DNA from: Lutjanus erythropterus
Lineage: Eukaryota > Chordata > Actinopteri > Lutjaniformes > Lutjanidae
Reading direction: 5' to 3'
Assembly (NCBI GenBank): GCA_020091685.1
Contig: CM034602.1
Location: forward strand, 4,908,622 to 4,972,621
DNA: 64,000 bases
Below the pieces are notes generated by a model that was given only the letters and a program-made list of their open reading frames with translations, had not been told where the DNA came from and made no database searches. Of this stretch, positions 25,070 through 37,162 are shown in pieces (positions within the stretch are counted from its first letter, which is position 1; each line of letters begins with the position of its first letter). Position numbers and translations under genes: made by a program.

Positions 25070-25235
25070 ATCAGAGGTAGATCAGACTGATCTCCAACTC
25101 CTCCAGCCTACATGTTGAAGTGTCCTTCGGCAAGATGCTGAGCCCCAAATTGCCCCCAATTTGTTTGTGTGAATGGGTGAAGGTGACACTTGAGCAGTCG
25201 ACAGACTAGAAAAACGCTTTATAAAATGGAGTATA
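25070..25235 (+). mobile_element. SINE with fish core (V-SINE/HE1-like)
   Basis: Contains catgttgaagtgtccttcgg, caagatgctgagccccaaat, tgtgtgaatgggtgaa, and the 3' words gactagaaaaacgctttata. The order gtgtccttgggcaagac - ccccaaattgc - tagaaaagcgctatataa is a well-known fish SINE core and tail. The 5' tRNA-like head is not clear. Confidence 0.65.
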
Positions 25236-25706
25236 ACATTTTTCACCTTGTGTTAAATGTGGATGTGATAAAACCACAAAGGCGCAACATTTCTTACATT
25301 TAATCTAAAAGGGGTAACTAATAATATATCGCTGCTACTAATACATACATATTATCTATTCCCAGGAAGCTCAAAGCACTCAAGTTCATTTCAGGTGTCA
25401 GCAATGATAAACACATCGCAATAACTGAATGCCTGCGAAATGACAGCACTCACATGAAATATTTACACTCCGTGTTTTTAGAGTTCTCTGCACACTCCAA
25501 TTATCTTGATTAAAGTAAAATGGCAGGTACTTAAGGATCATAATTTTGCATTGTAAAACATTGATTAATCAAAGGAATCATATGCTTCTAATAGCTGATA
25601 TGAGGATACAACGGAATTTATTTTGTAGTAAAAATACCGACTGCACCGCATATCATGTACAAATATCCACAAATGCGTATTGTAGAGTAAATTTTGTACT
25701 GTTCAG

Positions 25707-25884
25707 GGTGGGCTGGTAGCTCAGTTGGTAGAGCAATGCGCCCCATGTTCTGAGGCTGTGAATCCTCTGCAGCGACTGTGGGTTCGACTCCCGCCTGCGG
25801 CTCTTTGCTGCGTGTCATCCCCAACGCTCTCTCTCTCTATCCTGTCATATCTTCAGCTGTTCTATAAATTAAAGGCATAAAAAT
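25707..25884 (+). mobile_element. tRNA-derived SINE
   Basis: The polymerase III A box (tagctcagttggta, 25,717-25,730) and B box (ggttcgactcc, 25,781-25,791) are both intact. The body runs on with ctgcgtgtcatcccc, a CT-rich tract and the tail ttcagctgttctataaatta-aaggcataaaa, a 3' end I recall from percomorph SINEs. The A-to-B spacing (about 50 bases) is longer than in a normal tRNA and no cloverleaf with acceptor stem forms, so it is not a tRNA gene. Confidence 0.8.
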
Positions 25885-28176
25885 ACATGTAATATTTAGC
25901 TTTAACAGAAGCAAGAAGAGCAGAAGATAGCACTTGGTAATTACCAGAAAACTAAATTTGAGTAAATAGTTTCTGTTTCCTTGAGTTTACAGTCATTTGA
26001 TAAGCTGTGGCAGCAAGGACATTAAATTGATGAAGTTTTTATCGTGAAGGTTTGGTGACTCAAATACTCATCATGTCATGTCACTTTTTATTTTACTTCA
26101 CAACATTCAAAACAATATTCATATCAAAATCCATGATGGCAGTTTGCACGGACAAAGACACTGACCATGAGCGAGGAGTGGTTATTTTTTTCATGTTTTA
26201 CATTTTGGGAGAATTTTATTTTACAAAATAGCTTTTAGAGGACGATTTTATGTGTTCTTGTTGAAAATTACATTTGCACAACTTTGATAATAAGGCAGTG
26301 AATGTCTGTATCCTGGAGGAAACATTTCCCACATAAAACAGAGACAATCACTCACAGATATACTTATGTTTTGAGGCCTATACTCTGCAGATGATCAATA
26401 ATATGGAGGTGTGAGATATCGATTACTCTTCTTTGTACTCGTAAATGCGTAGTAATGATTAATTCACCAGCGAGAAGATGCTTTCAGGGAATTTGTGTCA
26501 GTGGTTTCAACAGTTCAAGAAAGAGAAGAGAGAGGTGAAGTTCTGCCACCTGATACAATATTGTGTTGTTGTTTATTCAAAGATTAGACTTGTTTCAAGC
26601 ATCATTTTTACTTTTAGTTAATTTATTGTTTGTGAAATGTTTTAAAATTTGGCACATGAACTGTTAAAAAAGTAGATCATGTTAAATGCATGCACTAAAT
26701 GTATAATATAAGGAGATACAGGGTGTAAAGTAAAGATAAAAAATAAAAATAAAGGTGATATTCTGAAAAAAATGAAATGAAATGATATGTGAAATTTTAT
26801 AAATTTATCCTAGATACATTAGAAAATATCAATAGTTATTTTTCTAAATGTTGATATGTGCTTGCGCAATTAAGGGCAATTGTAAACAGATTAAATTGAT
26901 GCTAAAAGTGATTGGTTTAAGGTGGACTAATCAGGCACAATCCCGATGAGTGTTAATAAAGGCTCTGTACAAAATCACTCCCTGTTTAGTACGTAATGCA
27001 CCACATGTACTGTCAGACATTTTATCAGTGTCCTTTAAAAAAAGCCCCCACAGTGCCTGGACACTACTTTTCTTTGCAATCCCACAATGCAACGCTTATT
27101 ATAGACGTGAAGATGACAGTTATGCATCATTACACCTGCCAGTGATGACAGAAAATGATGATGATGATTAGTAGGTGTCAGAAATTACAGACTTACTGCA
27201 TACTACAGAGCAAACCGCAACTGTTTATGGGTTGTCTAGGGAACAGCAACTGAGTGAGTGAAAGAAAGCTTTCAGGCAAAACACACCTGCTGCAACAGCA
27301 CACACTCTTTAAGGTTCTCTCTTCTCTTTGTATTGTTTGGAACTGGTTTTCTGTGGCTACCTGACTGTGAAATGGCAGAACTATGCCAAATACATGTGAT
27401 GAGTTTCTTAATGTTAAGATGGCAGTACACGAATTCTGATTAGACCTTCGTCCTGTTGTCCTCCTCTCGTCTCGCCTTGACACAAATGAACCCCCAGCCC
27501 TCTCACGGTCGAGCAGAGGCCAGTATAAAGGGAATCCATCCCATTTGCTGTCCTCCCACAAACCTTAGCTAATCAATGTACACCTCTGAGAGTGATTACA
27601 AATCAGCCCTCTTCAACTCCACTAGGAGGCAAACACGCCCACATCTTTGACATTCCTGTCTTTCAGAGCCTGTAGCGGTCCTGCTTTAAAAGCTAGATGC
27701 TGGTATCTTATGAAACTAGATGATCTGAGAAGATCTATTCGCACCAACCATGTCATGCTTAGCTTGTTGGGAAGGGGGACAAATAATACTATAAATGTTT
27801 AAAGGGAAAAACTGGCATGGCTCTTTTAAAAGGGGTCAGGATATTTGAATGAAAACTGTTCCATGTTTCCCCAAGAGTCTCTCCTCTGCAGGCATGTGGA
27901 CTTTATGCTAATCATATGTAGCTTTGTGGGGGGAAAAAATCATTATAAATGTGATGTTTTCACCCATTTTTAATATTTCAGCATACTGAAGTCCCTCAAC
28001 AGTATTGGAATTGCGTAAGCTGACTGGAAATGCTGAAAGCTGAGACTCTTGTGGATTTCATGAGCCCAGTTGTATTAATGTGTGATGATGTTAGTCCCCG
28101 CAGTATTGCCAGTTCATTGAGACCAGTTTTTGAAACTTCTATTTTATACAACACAAACACAAACTATGGCTTTCCC

Positions 28177-28187
28177 GGGGGGGGGGG
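28177..28187. repeat. G11 homopolymer
   Basis: Eleven consecutive G, rare in this AT-rich window. It may be a sequencing-length uncertainty. Confidence 0.9.
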
Positions 28188-28371
28188 ACAGAGGTTTCGC
28201 CATCCATTCGTTGGAAAATGCAACTCTCCAAATTTCGACCAATTTCAATCACAGCATGAATTTTACTAAGGTGTTCCTCAGTGTCTTGGTATCTTACTGT
28301 GGTATTTGGGGGGGATTTCTGACCATTTAATGAATTCTCTTTTGGTGGTGCACATGGTGCTGCAACAACGT

Positions 28372-28460
28372 ATAATAGAGCAGAGGTTTTCTAAGTGGGA
28401 GGCGGGCTCTCAATCATTTCATCGGAGGCTCAGTAAATGGCGGTGAAAAAAATATTACAT
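28372..28460. repeat. Truncated 'gaggttttctaagtgggaggc' repeat
   Basis: Resembles the start of a common fish hAT-like repeat (ggttttcaaagtgtgaggc style). It is short and decayed. Confidence 0.35.
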
Positions 28461-30429
28461 TATATTACATCAGTTAATAAAAAGGAGAACCCAGAGAATA
28501 ACCTAACTGTGTGTGATTGAGTTCAAGAGACACTTCGGAGATACAGTAATTCTGGCCATTTGTCCCAAGAGACAGAAACTAATGAATGCCTTTGGACAAA
28601 CCTTTTTTGTATTTTGTTCAGTCTGAAGTCATGTCAAACAGCAGTATTAGGCCATCTTGGCTCAACTGTTGAATTTCCGTGAGATCAAACATCATAATCA
28701 TGGACCCAAAGCCATCCATGAATTGAACAAAACTAAGCAAGTAACTAAGGCGTGGCTCCCGAGCTTCATCTGAGACTTTGAAAAACAGAGCATGGGAATG
28801 GCCATTTATACTTCCAGCATAATTTTCACACATTTTACAGTCTTAGTTTTCAAATGTAAATAGGTGCACGCTGCTGAGCTGCATCTCATACCATTTCTAT
28901 GTATGTAACATAATACTGTTGACCTGGTATCTCCTCCTGAAGACCCCCTGTACCCCCCTACAAAGGCAACAAATGGGTCTACGGTGAGGCATACTTCCTC
29001 CTGTTTTTCATTGCTTTCTCCCAGTTTCACATTTGTCCTGTATTTCTCCCAATCTGACAAATTTTCACAACTTTTTTCCTCCATTTTTGTTATCACAGCC
29101 GTTTTCTGGCACTGTGCAGCATGTGTAAGCCCTGCAGCTCTGAAAGTCTTCTGTTTCCACCTGGACAACAATACAGCTGCACCAATTGTTGTTTTGTGAG
29201 AGGACAACTGCTCGCGCCCGCTGTATCCACTTCTCCTCAATGTATCCATGCTTGTGCCTCATTCTGACTGAGATGGAGAGAGAAATAAAGAGTACTGCAA
29301 GGAAGAAATACTCAAATTTCAGATGTCCTGGAAAGAAGTTTCATATGGAAAGTTTTAAGGAAAGGGTCACATTTTTTAAGAGAAGCCAAACTACCATCAC
29401 ATAATCAAATCTGAATTTTGGACTAGATAAGACCCATTGTGTTTTTCAACTCGTGTGTAAGCAGTAGGCCATTGGCAGTCATCTGTTTGCCATGCAATGT
29501 GTACTTACTTTGAAATTTTAAAAGTCATCAGAACAGCAGGAAGCAAAGTCCATGAAACTCAGTTTTTTCTGGGAAAAGACTCCCAGACCTTTCACTTTGG
29601 TTTTGAAATCCTCCCTATTTTTGAAGTCGGTAATGGGACGGGGAGGAAGACGTTACAACTGACTTAAAACATCATGCACTGATCCCAGAATACACAAGAA
29701 GACCCACTGAGGGGCTAAATTCTCATCATTATCATTTATTTAAGAACAACGATCTGATCTTAAAAACAGTGAAATGAGAACAGTGGATTGTACAAGATAA
29801 GAATTTGCTCCCCTGAAATATTTACTCTCCCCTCTTTTAAAAGCCTCTGCAATCTCTCCCTGATTGTGCCTGAGACCCCCTTTAAAATTACAGGAGATAG
29901 ACAAAGGATCAGATATGTATTAGACAACATACTCCAGGGCCAGCCTCCTGCAAAGAGCTGTGTGTTGTCAATGTGTGTGTGTGCGTTTGTCTGCAGTATC
30001 TGAAGCCCACAGTGCCATCAGGCTCTCAAAAGAGGAACTGCTACTTTCTCCCCCTCCCTCCCTCTGTCTCCTCTCCAGTCTCAGAGACTTAAATCTGATT
30101 TTATTTCTTTATTTGCCATCAGCTTGTCGGTGAAACATCTGCATGTTGGAAGGATAATGTAGGAGATTTTCTTTCTGTTCACGCCAGAAGACATTCCCTG
30201 CACTGAAATGTGTCCTTTGAGCGTGTGCCCGTGCGCCTGTGCGCGCGTAAACGTCTGTGTGCGCGCTAACAGGGGAGGCTGAAATCTGGACAGACAAATC
30301 TGGACAGATAAGGCTGGTTAACAAAACGAGTCTAAATACACAAACCAGCGAATGAACAGACTGCATCAAACAGATATAGGCAAACGCGGCACACGCGCAC
30401 CCACACAAACACAAACACACACTCACAGT

Positions 30430-31039
30430 TCTGCCACACACTCACACTTGAGTAGGACACCGGGCAGAGTGCGTTCCGCCGATCATCTCCGTCCCTCCCT
30501 CCAGCAAGCGGATTGCCTGTGCCACTGACGACAGCCAGGCAGTCACACACACAGCGCTGGGAGTGTGAGGCTGTGTGTGGAGAGACTGCTGCATCAAGGA
30601 AGAGAGAACTGTGTGCGCTCGCAATCGGGAACGCTGCGTGGGAGTTGTTCTCTCCCTCTACCTGCCATTTGCATTCCTTCTTTCTTCTCCACACTCATCC
30701 TCGGACGGCGCGCAGGGAGTCCCATTACCGAGGGAGGATCGCTGCCGTGTGTGTCTTGTGTGTGTGTGTCTGTGCGTGTGTGGGTTGCCTGTTTTAACTA
30801 CAGCTGTCATCTTTAAGAACCGCGGTGCCGCCGTTTGTGGAGAAAACTCATTGGAAATCTGCAAGAAAACGGCTGTCTGTTGTCTTTTCTTCCCCCTCCT
30901 CCTTCGGCTCTTTTTTTGAAAGCTGTCTTTCAAGGCGATGGACTTGAGATAGTGCGTCTCAATTTGAGTGTTGGTGGCTGGGAGTTGCCGTCGGGGAGAA
31001 ATGCGAAAGGATGCTTGGAAGCAGTGAAGGCTACAGCAG
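30430..31039 (+). other. lingo1: Candidate lingo1 first (leader) exon and CpG-rich promoter
   Basis: This stretch is clearly richer in CpG and GC than its surroundings. It ends in a full consensus donor, CAG|GTGAGT, with the intron starting at 31,040. It has no long credible frame, as expected for an untranslated leader. Short upstream ORFs are visible: ATG at 30,938 (4 codons), ATG at 31,001 (8 codons, stop TGA at 31,025) and ATG at 31,011 (10 codons, which would close at TAA 63,337-63,339 after splicing). Joined in frame to the coding exon, the TGA at 31,025 lies upstream of the lingo1 ATG and rules out an N-terminal extension. The 5' limit is a guess: no TATA box is seen, and the upstream GCGCGC-rich tract around 30,241-30,266 may be part of the promoter. 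The link to lingo1 rests on strand, donor and leader character only; the exon could belong to a non-coding transcript. Confidence 0.5.
30746..30783. repeat. (GT)n tract in the candidate leader exon
   Basis: Imperfect GT run with tctg and gcgt interruptions, inside the CpG-rich candidate exon. Confidence 0.85.
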
Positions 31040-31557
31040 GTGAGTGTCCGATTAAGGGCGCAAAAAAATGGGGCTCTTATATGTTTGTGTCGATGCAGTT
31101 TAATGTGGGCTGAGGCCAAGATTTTAGAGAGCTGGATACCCAGAATGCAGCTAAACCCCAGTCTCCCTGGGTTTACTTTGAAGATCCTTCAAATATGTGA
31201 AATCTTGTGGCGACATCAGTGCAACTCCTCGGATCTCGTTCCGATGTCAAAACGGCTAAAATGCGCCCGAGATGATGAGGGCACAATCCGTTGACAGACA
31301 GGACAGAAAAAGCAAACGGGGGACTTGAGTGTTGGTTAGGCGCGTCCTCTGCAGGTAAAAACGCATCTAATACACTCAGATTGGGAATTAATTTATAGAT
31401 TTGTTATCCGTGCACATTTCGACAGAATAATCTCCTTTTCTGATCGTTTCTCTGCGTATGTGCGCCTGTCTGGGGAGGACGAAAGCTTAAGAAGCCATTA
31501 ATCAAATGTAATTGTCCCGCGAATGTGAGCGCGTGTGCGCGTGTGAGAGAATTGGGA

Positions 31558-31578
31558 GTGTGTGTGTGTGTGTGTGTT
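31558..31578. repeat. (GT)n microsatellite
   Basis: About ten perfect units, preceded by a gcgcgtgt-rich stretch. Confidence 0.9.
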
Positions 31579-31869
31579 GCAAAATGTTATCTTAATCTAG
31601 CCTTTATTTGGCCACGTATGGGCTCTGCTGAGATAACATTTCTCATTGTGGGGGAGTGTGAGGCAGTCGTGATCCTCCCCATATGCCATTTTATTCATCT
31701 GCAAAGATGGTTATCTAAATGGACAGCGTAGAAAAGCAACGCAGGGCTTCTGCTGCATTTTATTGATCCACAGAAACGACTTTGGAATTTTTTTTTGTTT
31801 TGTTTTCAACCAAATGGCAGTCATGGGATCTATATATAGCTGCGACTGCACAGAACACAGGATGAAACT

Positions 31870-31895
31870 TGTGTGTGTGTGTGTGTGTGTGTGTG
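31870..31895. repeat. (GT)n microsatellite
   Basis: About 13 perfect units, followed by gtgccacacacc, which can pair back on the repeat. Confidence 0.95.
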
Positions 31896-32100
31896 GTGCC
31901 ACACACCGTCTGTTGTTTGTTATTCAAGGCAGCATTTGCAGAGAATAATATGACAGTGGCCCCCTGAAAATGTTTCCCCCCCTTTATTGTCCAGCACTGC
32001 CTGTTATAATGACACACCAGAAAAAAAAAACAGTTGCGGCAGAGTATCAGAAGACTGTGTGATGCTGTGCCTGCGGACATTCATAAAGTGCTGTAGCTCT

Positions 32101-32200
32101 ATTGGTTATAAATAGCCGGAGGGAGCGGACTGCCAGATAGAACAGGAGCAGCCTCCCGGAGCTCGAGCAGCAGCAGCAGCATCCTCTCAGGCTTTATCAG
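32101..32200 (+). promoter_or_regulatory. Candidate TATA promoter with inverted CCAAT box
   Basis: ATTGG (inverted CCAAT) at 32,101-32,105 is followed at once by TATAAATA at 32,107-32,114, then a GC-rich stretch with five CAG units (about 32,166-32,181). A start about 25-30 bases after the TATA would fall near 32,137-32,142. It lies about 1.1 kb downstream of the candidate leader exon on the same strand, so it could be an alternative lingo1 start. The CCAAT-TATA gap is much shorter than usual, and no strong donor was found in the next few hundred bases, which weakens the call. Confidence 0.35.
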
Positions 32201-32635
32201 GGCTCACAATCCAAGATGATAGATAGAGCTGATACACTTTGAGATATCACACGGATGCACGGGCAAGGGTGTGGCGCGGGGGGCCTCATAGGTGCATCGT
32301 ATCCAGCCTATCCGGGAGTTCTTTGTTTTCCACAGTGTCATGCACTCTCCTCATTAGAAAAAAAATAAAAATGGACTGTCTATTTGTTACCCGGGTATGA
32401 AAAGGCACGCCGCAGCTATTTGGCTATTCACACCAGATCCCCTTGTTATGGCAGATTCACTGTTAGTAAGAGGTTGTGGTGGATGAAGGAGTTAAAGGCA
32501 AGACTGACTGACAGGAAAGTGGGGTTTGAGTCCCAAGCTGGGAGACTGTGGTTTGACAGTAGTGTGAAATTACATGTCAGTGGTACCTTTTATTTACAGC
32601 TTTTTAGTTTTCATTTTTTGTTTGCAAAAAGATTA

Positions 32636-33085
32636 CTTGGTTAGGTTTAAGCAACAAAGCTACCTGTTTAGATTTAGGCAACAAAACTATTTGATTAGGT
32701 TTAGGCAACAAAGCTACTTACTTAGATTTAGGCAACGATGTTTGCTTAGATTTAGGCAACACAACTGCTTAGTTTCAGCAAAAAGTACTTGTTAGGTTTA
32801 GGCAACAAAACAACTTTATTAGGTTTAGGCAACAACAGTACTTGATAAAGTTTATGCAACAAAACTATTTGCTTCAGTTTGTGACAAAACTACTCCTTTA
32901 GGTATAGGCAACAAAAATAATTGGTTAGGTTATGAAGCAAAACTACTTGGTTAGGTTTAGGCAACAAAGTTATGTGGTTAGCTATAGGCAAACAACTGAT
33001 TAGGTTTAGGCAACAAAAATACTTCATTAAGTTTGGCAACAAAACTACTTGGCTTGGTTTGGGCAACGCAATTGCTCGGTTAGGG
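32636..33085. repeat. Diverged minisatellite, unit about 26-28 bases (ggttaggtttaggcaacaaa)
   Basis: About 16 head-to-tail units built on ttaggtttaggcaacaaa + nctacttgg, with substitutions and small deletions in most units. The unit is the reverse complement of the cctaaacctaacc...gttgcc block of the interspersed repeat at 5.9-6.3 kb, so the array probably arose by amplification inside such an element; flanking 32,480-32,630 fits other parts of the same family. It is not telomeric: the spacing and cca/aaca portion differ from (TTAGGG)n. Confidence 0.85.
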
Positions 33086-33379
33086 CGAGCGTATTGCTTT
33101 CTATGGACACCTGGGTGCTTGTCTATTGCATGCTCTGTACAGATGGATGTAAATATCCACAAAAGCTATTCCATCCTGGGTGCGAATAGCATCTGCCTAA
33201 AAAACAAAAAAAACACTTTAGTTTCTCTCTGAGGATGTTTTTGACACTCAGCAGTGACTTCAGACTGACCTTATTACGCCAGATGTTCTTCTTTAATCCC
33301 TCGCAGTGGCACTGCATTTCAATAGGTTTATTTCACTTCACTTACAGACTTAACAGCCTGTTTTTGTCAGGTTTTACTG

Positions 33380-34340
33380 TTGATCTCTTTGATGGCTGAG
33401 ATGCTGCCGACTTAATCATGGCCGCTTTGCAGCAGCCAAGAGGCCGCTGAAGTGTGTGATCTGCTTCGTCCACACGCCCCGGCTGCCTTCATTAAACAAA
33501 TGTGCGGCCACTGACCTTGGCTACCTACCAGTTGTCAATAGGATTCACCTCTGTGCCCTGCAGTAGGCTTATAGGACACATGTAACACAGAGCCTCCTCC
33601 CTCCTATCCTCCAACATTATGCTGCTGTTGACATACTATATTGAATTACAACACGTTGATCAATGTTTGCAATAAGCTAAACCTCTACATAGTGGCCAAC
33701 ATAACGCAGTATCAGATGTCACAGGAAAATCATGCTCCTCATAACAGCATTATATTTCTGTGAAGTATGGTCACATCTTGGCATGTTTGTAATTTAATCT
33801 CTGGAAAAGATGGAGCAGCAAACCAATAAGACCAGTGTAAAAGTGTGGCTGTGTGCTGCATTTTAATCAGTCGTGAAAGAAATCAGCTGCACCATAGATC
33901 TGTCAGCAGACCGGGGCAGAGGAGCAGTCGAGACAGAGTGGGCGGTGGTGGTGTGGACCGTGATGTTAGCGCGTGATGACTGATCACAGGCCTGCCTTCT
34001 CACAACGCACTAAATGACCAATAGTGTTGGTGAGAGGACTAATGGTGGGTTATGACGTGTTAGCATGTCTCTTGGAGACACTCATCCTGGGTGTAAAGCT
34101 GACACCTACTGCATTGACAAGGTGTTTATTAGCTCCCAGTTGTGAGGCCACGAAGCCTACATAATGCTACGATGACACAGTGCTGAGAGTTTTCACCCGG
34201 GATGGCAATTATGTTGTTTTCATAAGACACGGCTGCCATTCCACTTGATGCCACTGCCTTGATACATCGGTGCCCGAGGCTGGAAGGCATGTTTATAAAA
34301 GGCCTGCGGTGGGATCATAGTCGTCGTTTGATGGGAGGGG
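33380..34340. other. Repeat-poor stretch downstream of the candidate promoter
   Basis: Nearly 1 kb of complex, non-repetitive sequence of near-balanced composition between the minisatellite and the poly-T tract. There is no open frame of interest. It could hold regulatory elements of intron 1; an isolated TATAAAAG is at 34,294. Confidence 0.25.
34294..34301 (+). promoter_or_regulatory. TATAAAAG box, isolated
   Basis: A canonical TATA sequence followed by a GC-rich stretch, in a repeat-poor region. There is no supporting CCAAT box, initiator or donor, so it is only a candidate. Confidence 0.15.
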
Positions 34341-34445
34341 GGAGGGAGGTTCTTGTTCACAAGTCACTGTTGTCCTTGGTGGATGTCTTTTGAACTAGAT
34401 AAGCAGGAAGAGCAGCTGCAAGGGCTGTCTTCAAGCGATCAGCAT

Positions 34446-34462
34446 TTTTTTTTTTTTTTTTG
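34446..34462. repeat. Poly-T tract
   Basis: About 17 consecutive T. Confidence 0.9.
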
Positions 34463-37162
34463 TGGTCTTTCTTTCGAAGATTCAGCAATGCAATCCTTTT
34501 CATTTTTCACCTGAGTGTTACAGAGAGTGTGGGGCACAAGCACATGGAACAGCTCCTTAACAGCATCAACAAATATTCAGCTCTGTCTCCTTGAAATATT
34601 ATTGAAATATTAAAATATATTAGTGTGAACCACCATGCCTCTACTAAGGTTGTCAAAAGTAGTGAAGTATCAATACTTCTCTAATACTACATGTTTAAAA
34701 ATAACACAATTCTTACATTTGATATCATCGAAACTACTGAATCTCCAAACAAAATGATTTAAGTGCTCATGTAAAACCTCACTTCAGTTCCATCTTCATT
34801 GTCCTGCCTGAAATTTGGCTTGCAGCAAAACCAGACAGTGTTCAGTGACTTGACTGGACCAGCACTATGTGCACTAAGCTGTTCTCATTTTTTTTAATAC
34901 CAGTATACTAGTATCAAAGGTTAAAATTCTGGTATTGTGATATCACTAGTTTCTGCACTAGACCAGAGTGGACAAACTAAACGCTGACTTTAGATATGGC
35001 CTTTGATTTTGGTAGATGCTTGGCAGGCGAGTTTGTTGCAGCTAGATGCCTCTGAATCCTACTCACTGGTTCTTTAATTACCCTAACTGACAAGTCGCAA
35101 AAATGTCTGTACTGAATGTATCAGTAAAATGTTAACTGACAACAGGCAATCTTGCAATACTTTTTAAAATCACCAACTTTTTTTTTTTCAAGACTCCGAT
35201 GCCACACAGTATTTTCTTGCAAAGATTCTGAATCTTCTGATCTTTCCCTTATGTTAACTGAAGTGCGTTTATTGCCTAAACCAACCCCAAATCACCATAT
35301 TTCCTCATCTTAATCAGAACGGTCTTGAGTCTTGTTATTAAAATCCTGACCTTTGTAAGGCTGACATTGGCCTCAGCCTGCATGTGAATTAAGCACATTA
35401 TATAAATGTATTGTTTCAAAGAAACATCAGTTAACATAATCCAGGCAAGAACGACTGTCACCACATGGTAGTAATGCATTTAATAATATACAAATTTCTG
35501 GGAGAGAAGGTTGAAAGATTTATTTCACTTGTTTCCCCTTTCACCAACCTGCCCAAACTCTTATGAAACACCATGTGATTGCGTCTTATAATGCAGCAGC
35601 TGGTTGTCATGCATGGGTTTCCGCACAGATGGACTCTATTGTGCTGAACCGTGTCCAACAAAATGTGGTTTTATTCTTTGCAACAGTGTCCATGGTAGGA
35701 AGTGTTTCTCTTTTATTGTTCTCATAATGGCTGCAGGCCTCTTGGTGACCAAAAATCAAAAAGCTAATTTTCTCAGCTCCAAACAAATCACACTGCTTTA
35801 ATAAAGCTCTGTTGACTATCTACTTGTTCACTGTACCCAGGGTTACAGTAAATGCTACTGCGTATAAACACACATTTGAGCATGCAACTGTTGATCTCCA
35901 CTTTACCTTCATCAGAGCGATAGTGGCTTTCACCGTGTCATTTCTGATATCAAATTTGTTGAACTGTGATTGCATTGCCCTAATCTTCTGACGCTGGACA
36001 CATTAACGTAATTACTGCATACGCTAATCCAGAATTTACACAAAATTGGTAACCTTGTATCTATCACGTCAATGATACCGGGCACAAAGCTGCAAATAGA
36101 TTGTTCCATATGGTCAAAGTCATGAAATGCTGCAGAAAATAGCCACATCCCACAGTGATCGGCTGTGTGACACATCTTCCAGGGCTCGTTCTAATCAAGA
36201 AGAAGCAGCAAAGCAAAGAAACAGGAATTTCTAAAGGGACCACTCATGGTTATGACTATATTAGTATTTGAATTAGTGCTGTAAGTGAAATGTCATTGCA
36301 CAGTACAGCCTTGTTAGAGGCATGTCAGAGGCATGTCTAAATGTCATTCCGTCACATTAGCCTGTAGAGTCCATTCACCTTTAAAAGGATTCATGTTAGA
36401 AAAGCTCATACAAGTGCAGCTAATTCTGATCTGCCTCACAGTGTTGTGAAAAATGTCTTTAGAGAATTTCTGCAAAGGTGCCTTTAGAGAGCGGGTTCAC
36501 CTTTTATGCTTGTGTGAAAAATCAAGGTGTCCACAAAGAAAAACTGGATTAGCATATGTTTTCAAACGGCAACAGCCAGCAGAAATGGATTCTTTGCTAG
36601 AGTATGACAGAGTACTGTACCTCCCCAAGCCATGACCCTCTCTAGTCTACATGTAAATACAGCATCCATATAGATTTTATTCTTATGAGGCTTGACCATT
36701 GCCAGCATTTTGATGGTCTCTTGAATTTGCCTTTTAGAATATGAAATTGTATTTGAAATCATTCACGCTAAAAAAGATGCAGATTTCTAGCGGTTGCCAA
36801 GAAAAAACATCCTGCCATGCGCCACCTGGAGTCCCTTGGAGGATGCATCATTAAAAAATGTATTGATGGCAGACAATGTTTGGGTCAAGGGTTGGGGAGG
36901 TGTTGTTGTGCTTGCTAAGGCTCCTCACGAACCCTCTGGAGAGGACATTTGTATTCACAGCATAGGGACTAATCAGTGCCTGTGCTGGCACCCCTGTTGC
37001 CAGGCAGACTTTAACTTAAGACACCCATCTTTTAGATGACTGTGTGAATGACACGTATGTCACTCTACTAAGCTGTCAGTGGGTTGTGCATTACATCAGC
37101 TGAGTGTGTTGACTGGCACCTTGGGAAGGAAACTAAAGCTTAAACACCTAAGCACCCATGTT
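34463..37162. other. No gene seen in this intronic stretch
   Basis: Unique-looking AT-rich sequence. Short frames only, no repeat recognised. Confidence 0.55.

Larger units (their letters stand above)
25885..30429. other. No gene seen; upstream flank of the candidate promoter
   Basis: Mostly unique, AT-rich sequence. It carries the G11 run and a repeat fragment at 28.4 kb. Composition rises in GC and CpG from about 30,200. Confidence 0.55.

Noticed and set aside
25707-25800. tRNA gene
   Set aside because: A and B boxes are present, but no acceptor stem or full cloverleaf forms, the box spacing is long, and a SINE body and tail follow.
30658-31119. 153-codon minus-strand frame over the candidate leader exon
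   Set aside because: It is basic and histidine/threonine-rich because of the GT tract and GC composition; no domain, and antisense to a better-supported exon.
32636-33085. Interstitial telomere repeat
   Set aside because: ttaggtttagg resembles TTAGGG only locally; the unit is about 27 bases and includes caacaaa-nctactt.
32636-33085. CRISPR-like array
   Set aside because: Units are contiguous and diverged with no unique spacers, and the DNA is vertebrate.
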